Source of the DNA: an uncultured Bacteroidales bacterium
Lineage (GTDB): Bacteria > Bacteroidota > Bacteroidia > Bacteroidales > UBA932
NCBI GenBank assembly: GCA_944322585.1
Contig: CALUPB010000013.1
Coordinates: forward strand, 1-64,000
Length of the DNA stretch: 64,000 bases
Direction of reading: 5' to 3'
Shown: piece after piece, positions 53,618 to 62,824 of the stretch
Layout of the letters: the number at the start of each line of letters is the position of its first letter
Numbering within the stretch: the first letter of the stretch is position 1
Program-made: the position numbers and the translations under genes
The notes under the pieces: model-generated
What the model was told of the DNA's origin: nothing
What the model saw: only the letters and a program-made list of their open reading frames with translations
Databases searched by the model: none

Positions 53618-54580
53618 ATGTATATAGTTTGTGCGACTGACAATAATTTTGTTCAACATTGTGTTATTATGCTTGTTTCTTTATTGCGGAATAACAAGAA
53701 TGTTGAAATTTATGTGCTGTCTGATGGTTTATCTTCCCAAAATATAAAAATTATAGAAGATGAAGTATATGCTCAAAATGGACAAGTCCATTTTCTTTCA
53801 GTGCCTGATGAGATAGCTAAAACATTCCCAATGTCTAATCTTGAACGGTTAAATCACATCAGTAGGGCTACATATTTAAGATTACTGATACCTGAATTAT
53901 TGCCTCAAGATATTGATCAAGTAATATACTTTGATTGCGATATAATAATAAACTCATCTATTGAAGAGTTATGGAATTATGATTTATCAAATATGGCTAT
54001 TGCTGCTGTACTACAAATAGGCTCAGGTACGGAGGCAGAAAGATTAGGTTATCCTATAACTTATGGGTATTTTAACGCTGGTGTCACTGTTGTAAATTTA
54101 AAATACTGCCGTGAGCATAATGTCAGCAATTTGTTCATGGACTACATTCATAAAAATGGAGATAAATTATTGTATAATGATCAAGATGTTCTAAATGGAG
54201 TATTATATGATAAGTGTTTGCATATTTTACCACAATGGAACATGACCTCACTCATATATACCCCAGATCTTAAAAAAAGAGGAGACTCCCGTAATGGGAT
54301 AATTATCAACACATATTCTGCGGAGAAACAAAATGCCATTATATATAAGAAAAATCCTCCTGTGTTACATTTTGTTTCTCGACCAAAGCCATGGCAAAAA
54401 AACTGTGTGCATCCATTGTATCAATTATATTATAAATATGCGTATAAAACAATATATTTTAAAAATATTAAGCCGCAAAATCCAATTATAAGGACTATTG
54501 CAATCATTAAACATTACATATATACATACGCAGTTTGTATAAAGCAGAGAATATATAAAACAGATCTTTCCAGATTATGA
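53618..54580 (+). CDS. Family 8 glycosyltransferase
   Basis: A 320-residue GT-A enzyme. MYIVCATDNNFVQHCVIMLVSLLRNN is the classical GT8 N-terminus, and DQVIYFDCDIIINSSIEELW contains the metal-binding DxD. YFNAGVTVVNLKYCRE, YNDQDVLNGVLYDK and HFVSRPKPWQKNCVHPLYQLYY complete the pattern of retaining galactosyl or glucosyltransferases. I use the ATG at 53618 because the first 9 codons of the longer frame lie inside the previous gene and add nothing. It overlaps the polymerase gene by 4 bases. Donor probably UDP-hexose. Confidence 0.9.
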   Translation: MYIVCATDNNFVQHCVIMLVSLLRNNKNVEIYVLSDGLSSQNIKIIEDEVYAQNGQVHFLSVPDEIAKTFPMSNLERLNHISRATYLRLLIPELLPQDIDQVIYFDCDIIINSSIEELWNYDLSNMAIAAVLQIGSGTEAERLGYPITYGYFNAGVTVVNLKYCREHNVSNLFMDYIHKNGDKLLYNDQDVLNGVLYDKCLHILPQWNMTSLIYTPDLKKRGDSRNGIIINTYSAEKQNAIIYKKNPPVLHFVSRPKPWQKNCVHPLYQLYYKYAYKTIYFKNIKPQNPIIRTIAIIKHYIYTYAVCIKQRIYKTDLSRL

Positions 54581-55923
54581 AAAAAAGATTGTATCTTTTT
54601 TTATCAATAATAATCGTCATCTTAATGTGTTTTTTTCAGAACGTGTTAAGTTTGGCGACGATAACATACATAACATTATTTATAAATGTTGTCGGATTAG
54701 TATGGTTCCTTGAGAAATACAGAAAAGATAATATAGTATGTTTTGAATTATTTTTTTCTATTGTATTTCTTTTAGTTACATATTCATTGTTTTTTATTAC
54801 TCCTGGCAAAATTGTTGGTTGGGGAGCAACAATGGCAGTGGATTATTTATCATACACAGGGGATACTTACTATTATAAACTGGCTACATTATATTCGTCT
54901 TTAGGATATTTGGCGTTCTTATTAGGGGCTTCACAACCATATAATAACAGGGTCTATATCGAGTCATATGGCATACATAGATGCAATAAAAGAATTGAGA
55001 ACACATTTTTAGTATTTAGCATAGCTACATTTTTATTGTTTCTAATTTTTGACTATAAAGAATTTATTTCCCTATATCAAGATACCCCCGATGCATACTC
55101 GACTTCATATGTATTGTGGTTTAGTATGATGTATCTGAATTATTTAATATGTGTTTTCCTAAACGCAAGAAGTGCAAAAATCACATCAATAAAAAAGTTT
55201 GTTAAACAATATCCAATATGTGTTATTAGTTTTATTCTACTAGAACTTTTGTATTTAAGTTCAGGTCATCGTACACAAGCCATAGGGTTATTCCTTCCAT
55301 TTATATTTCTTTTCTCTTACTGCATTAAAAAGTTGTCTGATAAGACTATTTTAACATTGTGTGTCGTAGGTTTTTTTGTGTTAGTCATTATTGGACAGAC
55401 GCGCGCAGGAAATGGTTTCAATGCGACGACGTTAGGTGAATTTTTGATTGATTTTTCTGGAGCATCAGTTGCGACCCCTTTCTTTCTGCAATATGTATCA
55501 GATAACGGGATTACTTTTGGATCGAATTATTTAATTAAAATATTAGGTGCCATACCTTTCCTTGCAGGTTTTTGCTTATCAATTGGTTTAAAAGTTGAGC
55601 CAGACTCTTTTGTTACATATACTGACTTTTTCATGAGTACTGGTTCTGGTATTGGCATGGGGACAAGCCTGATAGGAGATTTATACTATTCATTTGGATT
55701 ACCAGGTATAGTTGTGTTAATGTTCATTCTTGGGTATATCGTATCTACACTATTCAAAAAAATAGTATATGGAGGGAATTACTCTCCGTATATTTTAATA
55801 TGTATTGCTGTCCTTATGTCTCAAAGTTATTTTATGCCTCGTAATGACTATTTCTCGTTCATTAGACTCATAGCATTTCAGTGTTTGTTTTATTATATCG
55901 TTTCACATATAATACATAAATAG
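54577..55923 (+). CDS. wzy: Wzy-type polysaccharide polymerase
   Basis: A 448-residue integral membrane protein with about 10-12 helices and a larger periplasmic loop (about 280-370). Such low-similarity O-antigen/capsule polymerases join repeat units on the outer face of the inner membrane. Support comes from topology, length, its place after wzx and among glycosyltransferases, and segments such as SSGHRTQAIGLFLPFIF and GQTRAGNGF, whose RT and R-G residues resemble the conserved arginines of these polymerases. No close family can be named by eye. Confidence 0.8.
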   Translation: MKKRLYLFLSIIIVILMCFFQNVLSLATITYITLFINVVGLVWFLEKYRKDNIVCFELFFSIVFLLVTYSLFFITPGKIVGWGATMAVDYLSYTGDTYYYKLATLYSSLGYLAFLLGASQPYNNRVYIESYGIHRCNKRIENTFLVFSIATFLLFLIFDYKEFISLYQDTPDAYSTSYVLWFSMMYLNYLICVFLNARSAKITSIKKFVKQYPICVISFILLELLYLSSGHRTQAIGLFLPFIFLFSYCIKKLSDKTILTLCVVGFFVLVIIGQTRAGNGFNATTLGEFLIDFSGASVATPFFLQYVSDNGITFGSNYLIKILGAIPFLAGFCLSIGLKVEPDSFVTYTDFFMSTGSGIGMGTSLIGDLYYSFGLPGIVVLMFILGYIVSTLFKKIVYGGNYSPYILICIAVLMSQSYFMPRNDYFSFIRLIAFQCLFYYIVSHIIHK

Positions 55924-55924
55924 T

Positions 55925-57112
55925 ATGAGATTTCTTTATCTTGGACCATTCCGTTTCCCAGATAGAGATGCAGCTGCATCTCGTGTTTTAAATAATGCTA
56001 GGATACTTAAAGATTTAGGACATTCTGTCACAGTATTAAGTTTTGGCGGACAATATAGAGATATAGACCTTTCATCTGACGGATATTATTGTGATAAAAT
56101 AAAATACATCATCAGTCATGACATAGACACTCATAGTTTTAGAGAACGATTGCTTCGATACATATACCCAGGCTCAAATGCATGGGAATATATTAAAAAC
56201 GAACAATGTCAATATGATACGATTATTGCATATAATACGACATTCCAATTTAATTGGAGATTACTTTTTTGGGCTAAACGAAAAAATAAAAAACTAATTC
56301 TGGACTTAACTGAATGGCCTGAAGCTAATGAAACTTTAGGAGGAAAATTTTCCCCAATATATTGGATGAGTGAGATAAATATGAAATATGTTCAAAAAAA
56401 ATTTAAGAATTATATAGTAATTAGTAAATATCTTGCTCAATATTACAATTCCCGCAGTAATACATTATTGCTTCCACCTCTTATTAACATGAAAGACAAT
56501 AAATGGAATGTCTATGAGCCCATTTATAATAAAGAGATCCAAGAGCATCAAGGAATACGAATAATATTTGCAGGAACTCCAGCTAAAAAAGATTTATTAA
56601 GCAATTTAATTAAAGCTGTTATAATTACTCTCAATCGTACGAAAAAAATACAATTGATAGTTGTTGGCGTTTCACAGGAACAAACAACACAATTCGTCAA
56701 GTATGAGGATATAGAAAAATATCACAAAAACATTGTTTTTATAGGTCGAATTCCTCAGTGCCAAGTCCCTTCATATTATCATATTTCTAATTTTTCTGCC
56801 ATAATAAGAGTCCCCAATAGAAAAAATATGGCAGGATTCCCGACAAAAATGACCGAATCAATGGCGGCCGGATGTCCAGTTTTAATGAACGCGACTAGTG
56901 ATTTGATGGATTATGCTATAGACGGTAAAAATGCCATTATAATTAAAGACCACAATGTAGATAGTATTGTTGAGGGCTTAAATAGAATTCTTCTTTTAGG
57001 GCATGAACAGTTAAAAAAAATGAAAGAATTATCTAGACAAATTGGGAACAGAAAATTCGATTATGGACATTATATTGATATTACGAGAAAGTTCATTGAT
57101 AAACTTAGATAA
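55925..57112 (+). CDS. Family 4-like glycosyltransferase
   Basis: A 395-residue GT-B enzyme. N-terminal MRFLYLGPFRFPDRDAAASRVLNNARILKDLGH and the C-terminal nucleotide-sugar site KMTESMAAGCPVLMNATSDLMDYAIDGKNAIIIKDHN with the ExxxxxG-x-P pattern of GT4. IVISKYLAQYYNS in the middle is also typical. Starts 1 base after the polymerase stop. Acceptor and donor cannot be told. Confidence 0.85.
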   Translation: MRFLYLGPFRFPDRDAAASRVLNNARILKDLGHSVTVLSFGGQYRDIDLSSDGYYCDKIKYIISHDIDTHSFRERLLRYIYPGSNAWEYIKNEQCQYDTIIAYNTTFQFNWRLLFWAKRKNKKLILDLTEWPEANETLGGKFSPIYWMSEINMKYVQKKFKNYIVISKYLAQYYNSRSNTLLLPPLINMKDNKWNVYEPIYNKEIQEHQGIRIIFAGTPAKKDLLSNLIKAVIITLNRTKKIQLIVVGVSQEQTTQFVKYEDIEKYHKNIVFIGRIPQCQVPSYYHISNFSAIIRVPNRKNMAGFPTKMTESMAAGCPVLMNATSDLMDYAIDGKNAIIIKDHNVDSIVEGLNRILLLGHEQLKKMKELSRQIGNRKFDYGHYIDITRKFIDKLR

Positions 57113-57118
57113 TGCGCT

Positions 57119-57558
57119 ATGTATAGACATGATATCAATGCGTTAAAAGGGATAGCGATAATTGCAGTAAAAGACACGACAAAAAATTTTATATATACTG
57201 CCGTTTCATCTGTCATCGTAATTTTAATATCTAGTTTTGTATATATTAAAGTTGGCGTTGTTAGAAATATTCCAGAACGGGATGTTTATACGACTACTTC
57301 TCACAGAGGGATGTGGAGTGAATACTGTGATAGGATCTATGAATATGACAAGGATTTCACCGGTGATACTTCAAAAATAAACGTACTTGGGGTGAACGTT
57401 ATATAAATTTTATAGATATGTCTCTGGCTGAAAACGGACAAATAAGGATCTTTACACCAGAAGGTAAATTCATTAGTCAAGATTGTCGACATCTAACGAA
57501 GGCTGGAGCTATGTATTTTGCATCTAAAATTGATTTTAAGAATGTGTTTGGATTTTAA
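57119..57558 (+). pseudogene. Remnant of an OafA-like acyltransferase with SGNH domain
   Basis: What is left is a mosaic of three pieces. It starts MYRHDINALKGIAIIAV, the N-terminus of acyltransferase-3 proteins. It then jumps at once to the linker helix and the beginning of the extracytoplasmic SGNH part (SHRGMWSEYCDRIYEYDKDF...INVLGV), stops at 57406, and continues in another frame to 57558 with FTPEGKFISQDCRHLTKAGA, the C-terminal block carrying the catalytic HLT. Intact relatives are about 600-650 residues, so several hundred residues were lost in at least two deletions, including the GDS nucleophile. The first piece is open (95 codons) but cannot be functional. Confidence 0.8.
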
Positions 57559-57569
57559 ATAATTTAATC

Positions 57570-58721
57570 ATGAAAATACTCATCAATGTCGTTAACGCAC
57601 GAAATGTCGGTGGAGGCCTACAAGTTGTTTATAATTTTATTCTAGGGACACAGAAATACAAATATGCAAATATAGAATGGTATTATGCCGTCTCTGAATG
57701 TTTAGATCAAAAATATTTAGACTCTAATTTCAAAGAAAGCGTACAAGGACGCTATTTCGTTTTCCCAAATCAACCTGATTTCGCTCATACATATTTACAT
57801 GTACAGAATGCATTGCGAGATTTAGAAAATGAAATTAACCCAGACGTCATCTATACCATATTAGGACCATGTTACAATTTTTTTAAACATAAAGAGGTAA
57901 TTAGGTTTGTTCATCCATGGGTAGTTACATCTAATCCATATGCTTGGAGTACTTTGCCTTTGGGAGCAAAAATCCGAATGAAATTACATATCATATTATT
58001 AAAAGGCTTACTGAGCAAAACTAAATACATTGTCACACAAACTGAAGCAGTAAAAAGGGGACTGATTCGAGACATCCATACTGAATCTGAAAATATCAAA
58101 GTGGTCAATAACGTTTTGCCAGATATTTATTCAAAAATAAATAAGAACCACATAAATACAAATGATGGATATGTAAATATATGTGCAGTAGGAGCAGGGT
58201 ATCATAAGAACTTAACACTTATTCCTAATGTCCTTAGTATTTTGGAAAAGAAATATGGAGTAACCAATTATAAATTTCATATAACATTACCTGAAGGAGC
58301 TTTAGGATTAAAAGACATAGAATCACAATTAAAAAAATTAGGATATCAAGATCGTGTTGTTAATCATGGGAATCTTAAACAAGACAAATTGGCAGAACTC
58401 TATAGGATCTGCGATGTTTGCTTCCTGCCATCAGTCTTGGAAGTCTTTTCTGCAAGTACAATTGAAGCAATGGCATTTGGGATACCTACAGTAGCTACAA
58501 AGTTGCCGTTCAATGTAGAGGTATTTGATGACTCTTGTTTATATTATTCTCCTATGAATGCATACGAAGCATCAAAACAACTGCATGAAGCTGTTACGAA
58601 TCATAAATTAAGAGAGATTTTGATATCTAAAATGACTGACAGATTACAATTATTTAACAGTTTTGAAAATTATTTTAAAGAGACCGTGAACTTTTTAATT
58701 CATGTTGCAACCTTAAAATAA
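57570..58721 (+). CDS. Family 4-like glycosyltransferase
   Basis: A 383-residue GT-B enzyme. N-terminus MKILINVVNARNVGGGLQVVYNFIL, with a Gly-rich loop. The C-terminal half has GNLKQDKLAELYRICDVCFLPSVLEVFSASTIEAMAFGIPTVATKLPFNVEVF, matching the GT4 donor-binding region with the second Glu of the EX7E motif. AT-rich like its neighbours. Follows the acyltransferase remnant by 11 bases. It probably adds one residue of the capsule repeat unit. Confidence 0.87.
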   Translation: MKILINVVNARNVGGGLQVVYNFILGTQKYKYANIEWYYAVSECLDQKYLDSNFKESVQGRYFVFPNQPDFAHTYLHVQNALRDLENEINPDVIYTILGPCYNFFKHKEVIRFVHPWVVTSNPYAWSTLPLGAKIRMKLHIILLKGLLSKTKYIVTQTEAVKRGLIRDIHTESENIKVVNNVLPDIYSKINKNHINTNDGYVNICAVGAGYHKNLTLIPNVLSILEKKYGVTNYKFHITLPEGALGLKDIESQLKKLGYQDRVVNHGNLKQDKLAELYRICDVCFLPSVLEVFSASTIEAMAFGIPTVATKLPFNVEVFDDSCLYYSPMNAYEASKQLHEAVTNHKLREILISKMTDRLQLFNSFENYFKETVNFLIHVATLK

Positions 58722-58730
58722 TATAAGAAT

Positions 58731-59603
58731 ATGAATGATATTACAGCCATTATTCTCACGAAAAATGAGGAGTTAAATATTGAACGATGTATCAATTCCA
58801 TAAAAGGATTTGTAGACAGAATAGTAGTCGTGGATAGTGGTAGTACTGATAATACTATTACTATTGCTCAAAAATTAGGAGCTGAAATATTTAGACATGA
58901 ACCATTTGAACATTATGCAAAACAATTCAATTGGGCATTAGACAATGTGAATATTAAAACAAAATGGGTTTATCGAATTGATGCTGACGAAGTCGTTACT
59001 CCAGAACTTGCTTCAGAAATTGTAGATGCCTGTAGGAAATATCAAGATAATGATGTAAATGGCCTAGTCATGAAATTTAAAATTTTCTTTATGGGAAAAT
59101 TTTTAACTCATGGCGGAATATACCCTTTTTACAATCTTACAATTTTTAAATATGGAGTGGGACGGTATGAGGATAGAGCTATGGGGGAGCATATTATTTT
59201 ATCTGAAGGCAAAACGGCAGATTTGATTAATGATTGTTTACATTATGATTTTAAAGGCCTTGATGTTTGGATAAACAAGCATAATTGGTATGCATCACGC
59301 GAGGTAGCCGATTACTTTGCGACACGAACAGAAGGCCAACACAATCCTAATGATTTATATCACGAAGCAAAAAAAACAAGTAAGCTCAGAGACAAATTGT
59401 ATTATAAACTGCCCAAATTCGTTAGGGCAAAATTATACTATTGGTATCGTTATTATATCAAACTTGGTTTTCTAGACGGTAGACCAGGGCAGATTCATGC
59501 TTTTTTACAAGCATACTGGTATCGCTATCTTGTGGATGCAAAAATCTATGAACATGAATTAATAAACAAAATTAATAAAGATAATCGATTAAACGAAAAA
59601 TAA
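58731..59603 (+). CDS. Family 2 glycosyltransferase (WaaE/KdtX-like)
   Basis: A 290-residue GT-A enzyme. ITAIILTKNEELNIERCINSIKGFVDRIVVVDSGSTDNT is the GT2 opening, and WVYRIDADEVVTPEL contains the DxD. The C-terminal part (KLPKFVRAKLYYWYRYYIKLGFLDGRPGQIHAFLQAYWYRYLVDAK in outline) matches the WaaE-like subgroup found in LPS and capsule loci. Inverting transferase; sugar unknown. Confidence 0.9.
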   Translation: MNDITAIILTKNEELNIERCINSIKGFVDRIVVVDSGSTDNTITIAQKLGAEIFRHEPFEHYAKQFNWALDNVNIKTKWVYRIDADEVVTPELASEIVDACRKYQDNDVNGLVMKFKIFFMGKFLTHGGIYPFYNLTIFKYGVGRYEDRAMGEHIILSEGKTADLINDCLHYDFKGLDVWINKHNWYASREVADYFATRTEGQHNPNDLYHEAKKTSKLRDKLYYKLPKFVRAKLYYWYRYYIKLGFLDGRPGQIHAFLQAYWYRYLVDAKIYEHELINKINKDNRLNEK

Positions 59604-59668
59604 ACACGCTAATTGGATACAGTTCTTTAATCAAATGAAAGTTAATTAGATGAATTGATTCTCAAATA

Positions 59669-60666
59669 ATGAACTATAAATTTAATCTTAGTTACTTATC
59701 CAAATACCGTACTGAACTCATGGGTGTCAGTACATTATTAATATTGTTGTGTCATTCTATCGCGTATATTAAAATGCCAGTAGTATTACATTATGCGATA
59801 TCGTTTAGTAATATTGGAGTGGATTTTTTCCTTTTTTTGTCAGGAATGGGATTATGGTATAGCCTTTCAAGTTCAACGACAGGTATGGCCAAATGGTATG
59901 CTGGCAGATATACAAAATTATTAGTTCCTTATTTTACTGTTTTATTATTCATCGAAATACTCAAATTTACAGCCGGGAAACAAATAGATGATGGCATATG
60001 GAACTATTTGTTTTATATTACATCACTGAGCTTTTATGTATCGCATAATGCGGCTTGGTTTATTGCGGCACTAATTCCGCTTTATCTATTTGCGCCATGG
60101 TTCTATTGCCTTATAAAAAAATATCAATGGATCGCCTCACTGGGACTTATTATTATACACTATCTGATTCTGTTTATTCCTCTTTCATACACTTCAGATT
60201 TAATTAATGACATACTACAAAATATCCAATTTGTAGTAGTTAGGTCAATAAGTTTTATATTAGGAATGACATTGGGAAGATATATTCAAAATAATAAAAA
60301 GATTTCAATAATGTGGCTGATGGGTGCTTGTGTAATAGGGGGGGGGTAATTATAATCATAACTAAACATTTAGTTTATGGATATTTTTTCTTCACATTAC
60401 CATTATTATGCGGATTATGTTGTATTTTTCAAAAATGTGGACGATGGATAAGACATGTTTTGCAGTTTATGGGTAAAATTTCACTCGAATCATATTTATT
60501 TAATGGCACATTACCCAAAATAATTATTACAAGTTTTATTTCTTTGCATATTTCTACACTGAATAATATTATACCATACATTGTGGCTTGTGGATTGGGA
60601 GTATTATTATCTTATTTTTTTCATAATGTATCAAGTAAAATAATTACATTCATTATAAAGAAATAA
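59669..60666 (+). pseudogene. Acyltransferase-3 membrane protein interrupted at a G9 tract (possibly phase-variable)
   Basis: The frame from 59669 encodes YRTELMGVSTLLILLCHS and about seven membrane helices of a membrane O-acyltransferase, then ends at TAA 60347-60349 directly after nine G residues. The rest of the protein (three more helices, FFTLPLLCG... to ...KIITFIIKK) continues in the other frame to 60666. Ten or seven Gs would join both parts into a normal protein of about 332 residues, the usual size for the family. So the gene is either OFF by slipped-strand mispairing, decayed, or wrongly read at a homopolymer. It would acylate or acetylate the capsule on the periplasmic side. Confidence 0.8.
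60338..60346 (+). repeat. Homopolymeric G9 tract
   Basis: Nine Gs in an otherwise about 30% GC region, inside a coding sequence, exactly at the point where the reading frame breaks. Confidence 0.9.
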
Positions 60667-60787
60667 ATTGCTGTAAATTATCATATTACCTACTATATAA
60701 ATTAGTCTATATGGCAGCAATAATAAAAATTTAGAGTGGGTTAATTACGAAAACAATTACATTGCTAATCCAATACTTATAACCAAA

Positions 60788-61918
60788 ATGAACCAAATCC
60801 AACGTCTTTGGATAGTTACCGAGCTTTTTCCTCCGGACGAAACGTCGACGAGTTATATTATGGGAGAGATAGCCAACGCCATGGTACAGAAGTATAAGGT
60901 GGGAGTAATCTGCGGGCCGGAGATATATGACAGGCGGAAGAAACTTGATACCGACAACAAGTTCAAGTTGCATGATAGTATAGATATATACCGCGCTGAA
61001 GGTACGGACTTGGACAAGAATACGGTCAAGGGGAAAGCAATATCTTTCGTCTTGATGAGTAAAAGACTGATTTCCCTTGTAAAGCATCATGTTCGCAAAG
61101 GAGACAAAGTCTTGATGGTAACAAATCCGGCTCCTATGGTTCCGCTGATGTCGAGGCTGAAGAATAAGGTAGGATTTGAACTGAATATCCTTGTGCATGA
61201 TGTGTTTCCGGAGAATATGCGGCCTGCAGGTCTGAAACTGCCGATGTACAGTCTGGTCAAGCATATTTTCGACAAGGCTTACAGTAAGGCTGATCAGCTT
61301 ATTGCGCTTGGACGGGACATGGCGTATATGTTAGGCCGGAAGGTGAATAACGCATTAAAAGCCGGTGGCGGCCCGAGAATTACCATAATTGAGAATTGGG
61401 CGGATATTGATAATATCCAGCCACAACCTTTTCCGGAAGGGAAGATTATTCTGGAGTATGCAGGAAATATCGGACGTGTTCAGGGGCTTGACAAAGTAAT
61501 GGACAGACTGCCCGATGACATAGAGTTCCATCTTTATGGGACTGGGGCAATGGAGGAGACTCTGAAGGCGAGAAAACAAAAGAATGTGTTTTTTCACGGT
61601 CCGTATGTACGGTCACAACAGAATACGGTTCTTGCAGCTTGCGACATTGCCGTCGTGACATTGGAGGATGGCATGTATGGGCTGGGGGTTCCTTCCAAAA
61701 CCTACAATATCCTTGCCTCCGGAAGACCCGTTCTGTTTTTAGGCCCAGAGAATAGTGAAATAGATCTGCTTGTTAGAGAAAAGGTGGTAGGCTACTGCGG
61801 ATGGCCGAAAAATTGGGATAAGGAAGTATTGGAAGAAATGGGGGCAAGAGCCAGAAAGGTGGCTGTAGAAGAATATTCGGAAGCAACAATCCTGAATAAA
61901 TTTTTAAACGCAATATAA
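60788..61918 (+). CDS. WbuB-like family 4 glycosyltransferase (putative FucNAc transferase)
   Basis: A 376-residue GT-B enzyme: LWIVTELFPPDETSTSYIMGEIANAM at the N-terminus, NILVHDVFPENMRPAGL in the middle, and GLGVPSKTYNILASGRPVLFLGPENSEIDLLV at the donor site. This pattern is that of WbuB/WcaI-like transferases, which often occur with CapEFG and are proposed to transfer L-FucNAc. Base composition returns to the chromosomal value here, so it lies outside the AT-rich cassette. Its stop overlaps the next start by one base. The specific donor is inferred. Confidence 0.85.
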   Translation: MNQIQRLWIVTELFPPDETSTSYIMGEIANAMVQKYKVGVICGPEIYDRRKKLDTDNKFKLHDSIDIYRAEGTDLDKNTVKGKAISFVLMSKRLISLVKHHVRKGDKVLMVTNPAPMVPLMSRLKNKVGFELNILVHDVFPENMRPAGLKLPMYSLVKHIFDKAYSKADQLIALGRDMAYMLGRKVNNALKAGGGPRITIIENWADIDNIQPQPFPEGKIILEYAGNIGRVQGLDKVMDRLPDDIEFHLYGTGAMEETLKARKQKNVFFHGPYVRSQQNTVLAACDIAVVTLEDGMYGLGVPSKTYNILASGRPVLFLGPENSEIDLLVREKVVGYCGWPKNWDKEVLEEMGARARKVAVEEYSEATILNKFLNAI

Positions 61919-62814
61919 TGGAAAATCTGCTCTTTACAGGCGGTTCAGGGTTTCTTGGCAATAATATCAGGCCTGTACTTGACCGGCATTATGATGTGAC
62001 AACCTGCGGAATCTCACCGGATGACGGCATAAAGGCCAATCTGGCAAAAGAAATTCCGCAGTTGGACAAACATTATGATATAGTGTTACATGCATGCGGA
62101 AAAGCTCATGTAGTTCCCAAAACGGAAGCGGAAAAGCAGGCTTTTTTTGAGGTAAATTATCAGGGGACAGTGAACCTGTGCTCCGCCTTAGAAAAGGCCG
62201 GTACACCCAAGTCATTGGTATTCATCAGTACTGTCGCTGTATATGGATGTGAATCCGGAGAACTGATAACTGAAGAGCATCCTCTTGACGGTGATTCTCC
62301 GTACGCAAAAAGCAAGATCATGGCAGAGGAATATCTGACACGGTGGTGCAGCATGAATGGGGTAATACTTGGAATATTGCGTCCGTCTTTGCTCGCGGGG
62401 AAAAATGCTCCAGGAAATCTCGGAGCAATGGTGAATGGCATAAGGAAAGGGTTGTACATGAATATAGCGGGGGGCAAGGTCGTGAAAAGCATTCTTATGG
62501 CTGAAGATATTGCCAATATCCTGCCTCTGGTTGCGGAAAAGGGCGGTGTCTATAATGTATGCGATACTTATCAGCCATCGTTCGGACAGATATCGGAATC
62601 TGTCGCCCGCCAGTTGGGAAAACATAAGCCAATCAACATCCCGTATTGGATGGCATGGTGCATGGCAAAGGTCGGGGACTGTCTTGGATCTAAGGTTCCG
62701 ATTAACAGTTATAAACTGACAAAAATGACTGAAAGCCTGACATTCAGCAATGAAAAAGCGCGGAGAGAATTGGATTGGGAGCCGATGGATGTCCTGAAAA
62801 ATTATCGGATATAA
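61918..62814 (+). CDS. NAD-dependent 4-reductase/epimerase (WbpV-like)
   Basis: A 298-residue SDR protein. GGSGFLGNNI (8-17) binds the nucleotide, LVFISTVAVYG and SPYAKSKIMAEEYL carry the Ser and Tyr-Lys catalytic residues. Its place directly before a WbpL-like transferase matches the wbpV-wbpL pair of Pseudomonas, where the enzyme reduces UDP-4-keto-6-deoxy-GlcNAc to UDP-QuiNAc or UDP-FucNAc. The dehydratase at 44441 would make its substrate. Whether the product is D-QuiNAc or D-FucNAc cannot be decided from sequence. Confidence 0.85.
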   Translation: MENLLFTGGSGFLGNNIRPVLDRHYDVTTCGISPDDGIKANLAKEIPQLDKHYDIVLHACGKAHVVPKTEAEKQAFFEVNYQGTVNLCSALEKAGTPKSLVFISTVAVYGCESGELITEEHPLDGDSPYAKSKIMAEEYLTRWCSMNGVILGILRPSLLAGKNAPGNLGAMVNGIRKGLYMNIAGGKVVKSILMAEDIANILPLVAEKGGVYNVCDTYQPSFGQISESVARQLGKHKPINIPYWMAWCMAKVGDCLGSKVPINSYKLTKMTESLTFSNEKARRELDWEPMDVLKNYRI

Positions 62815-62824
62815 AATTCTTATT

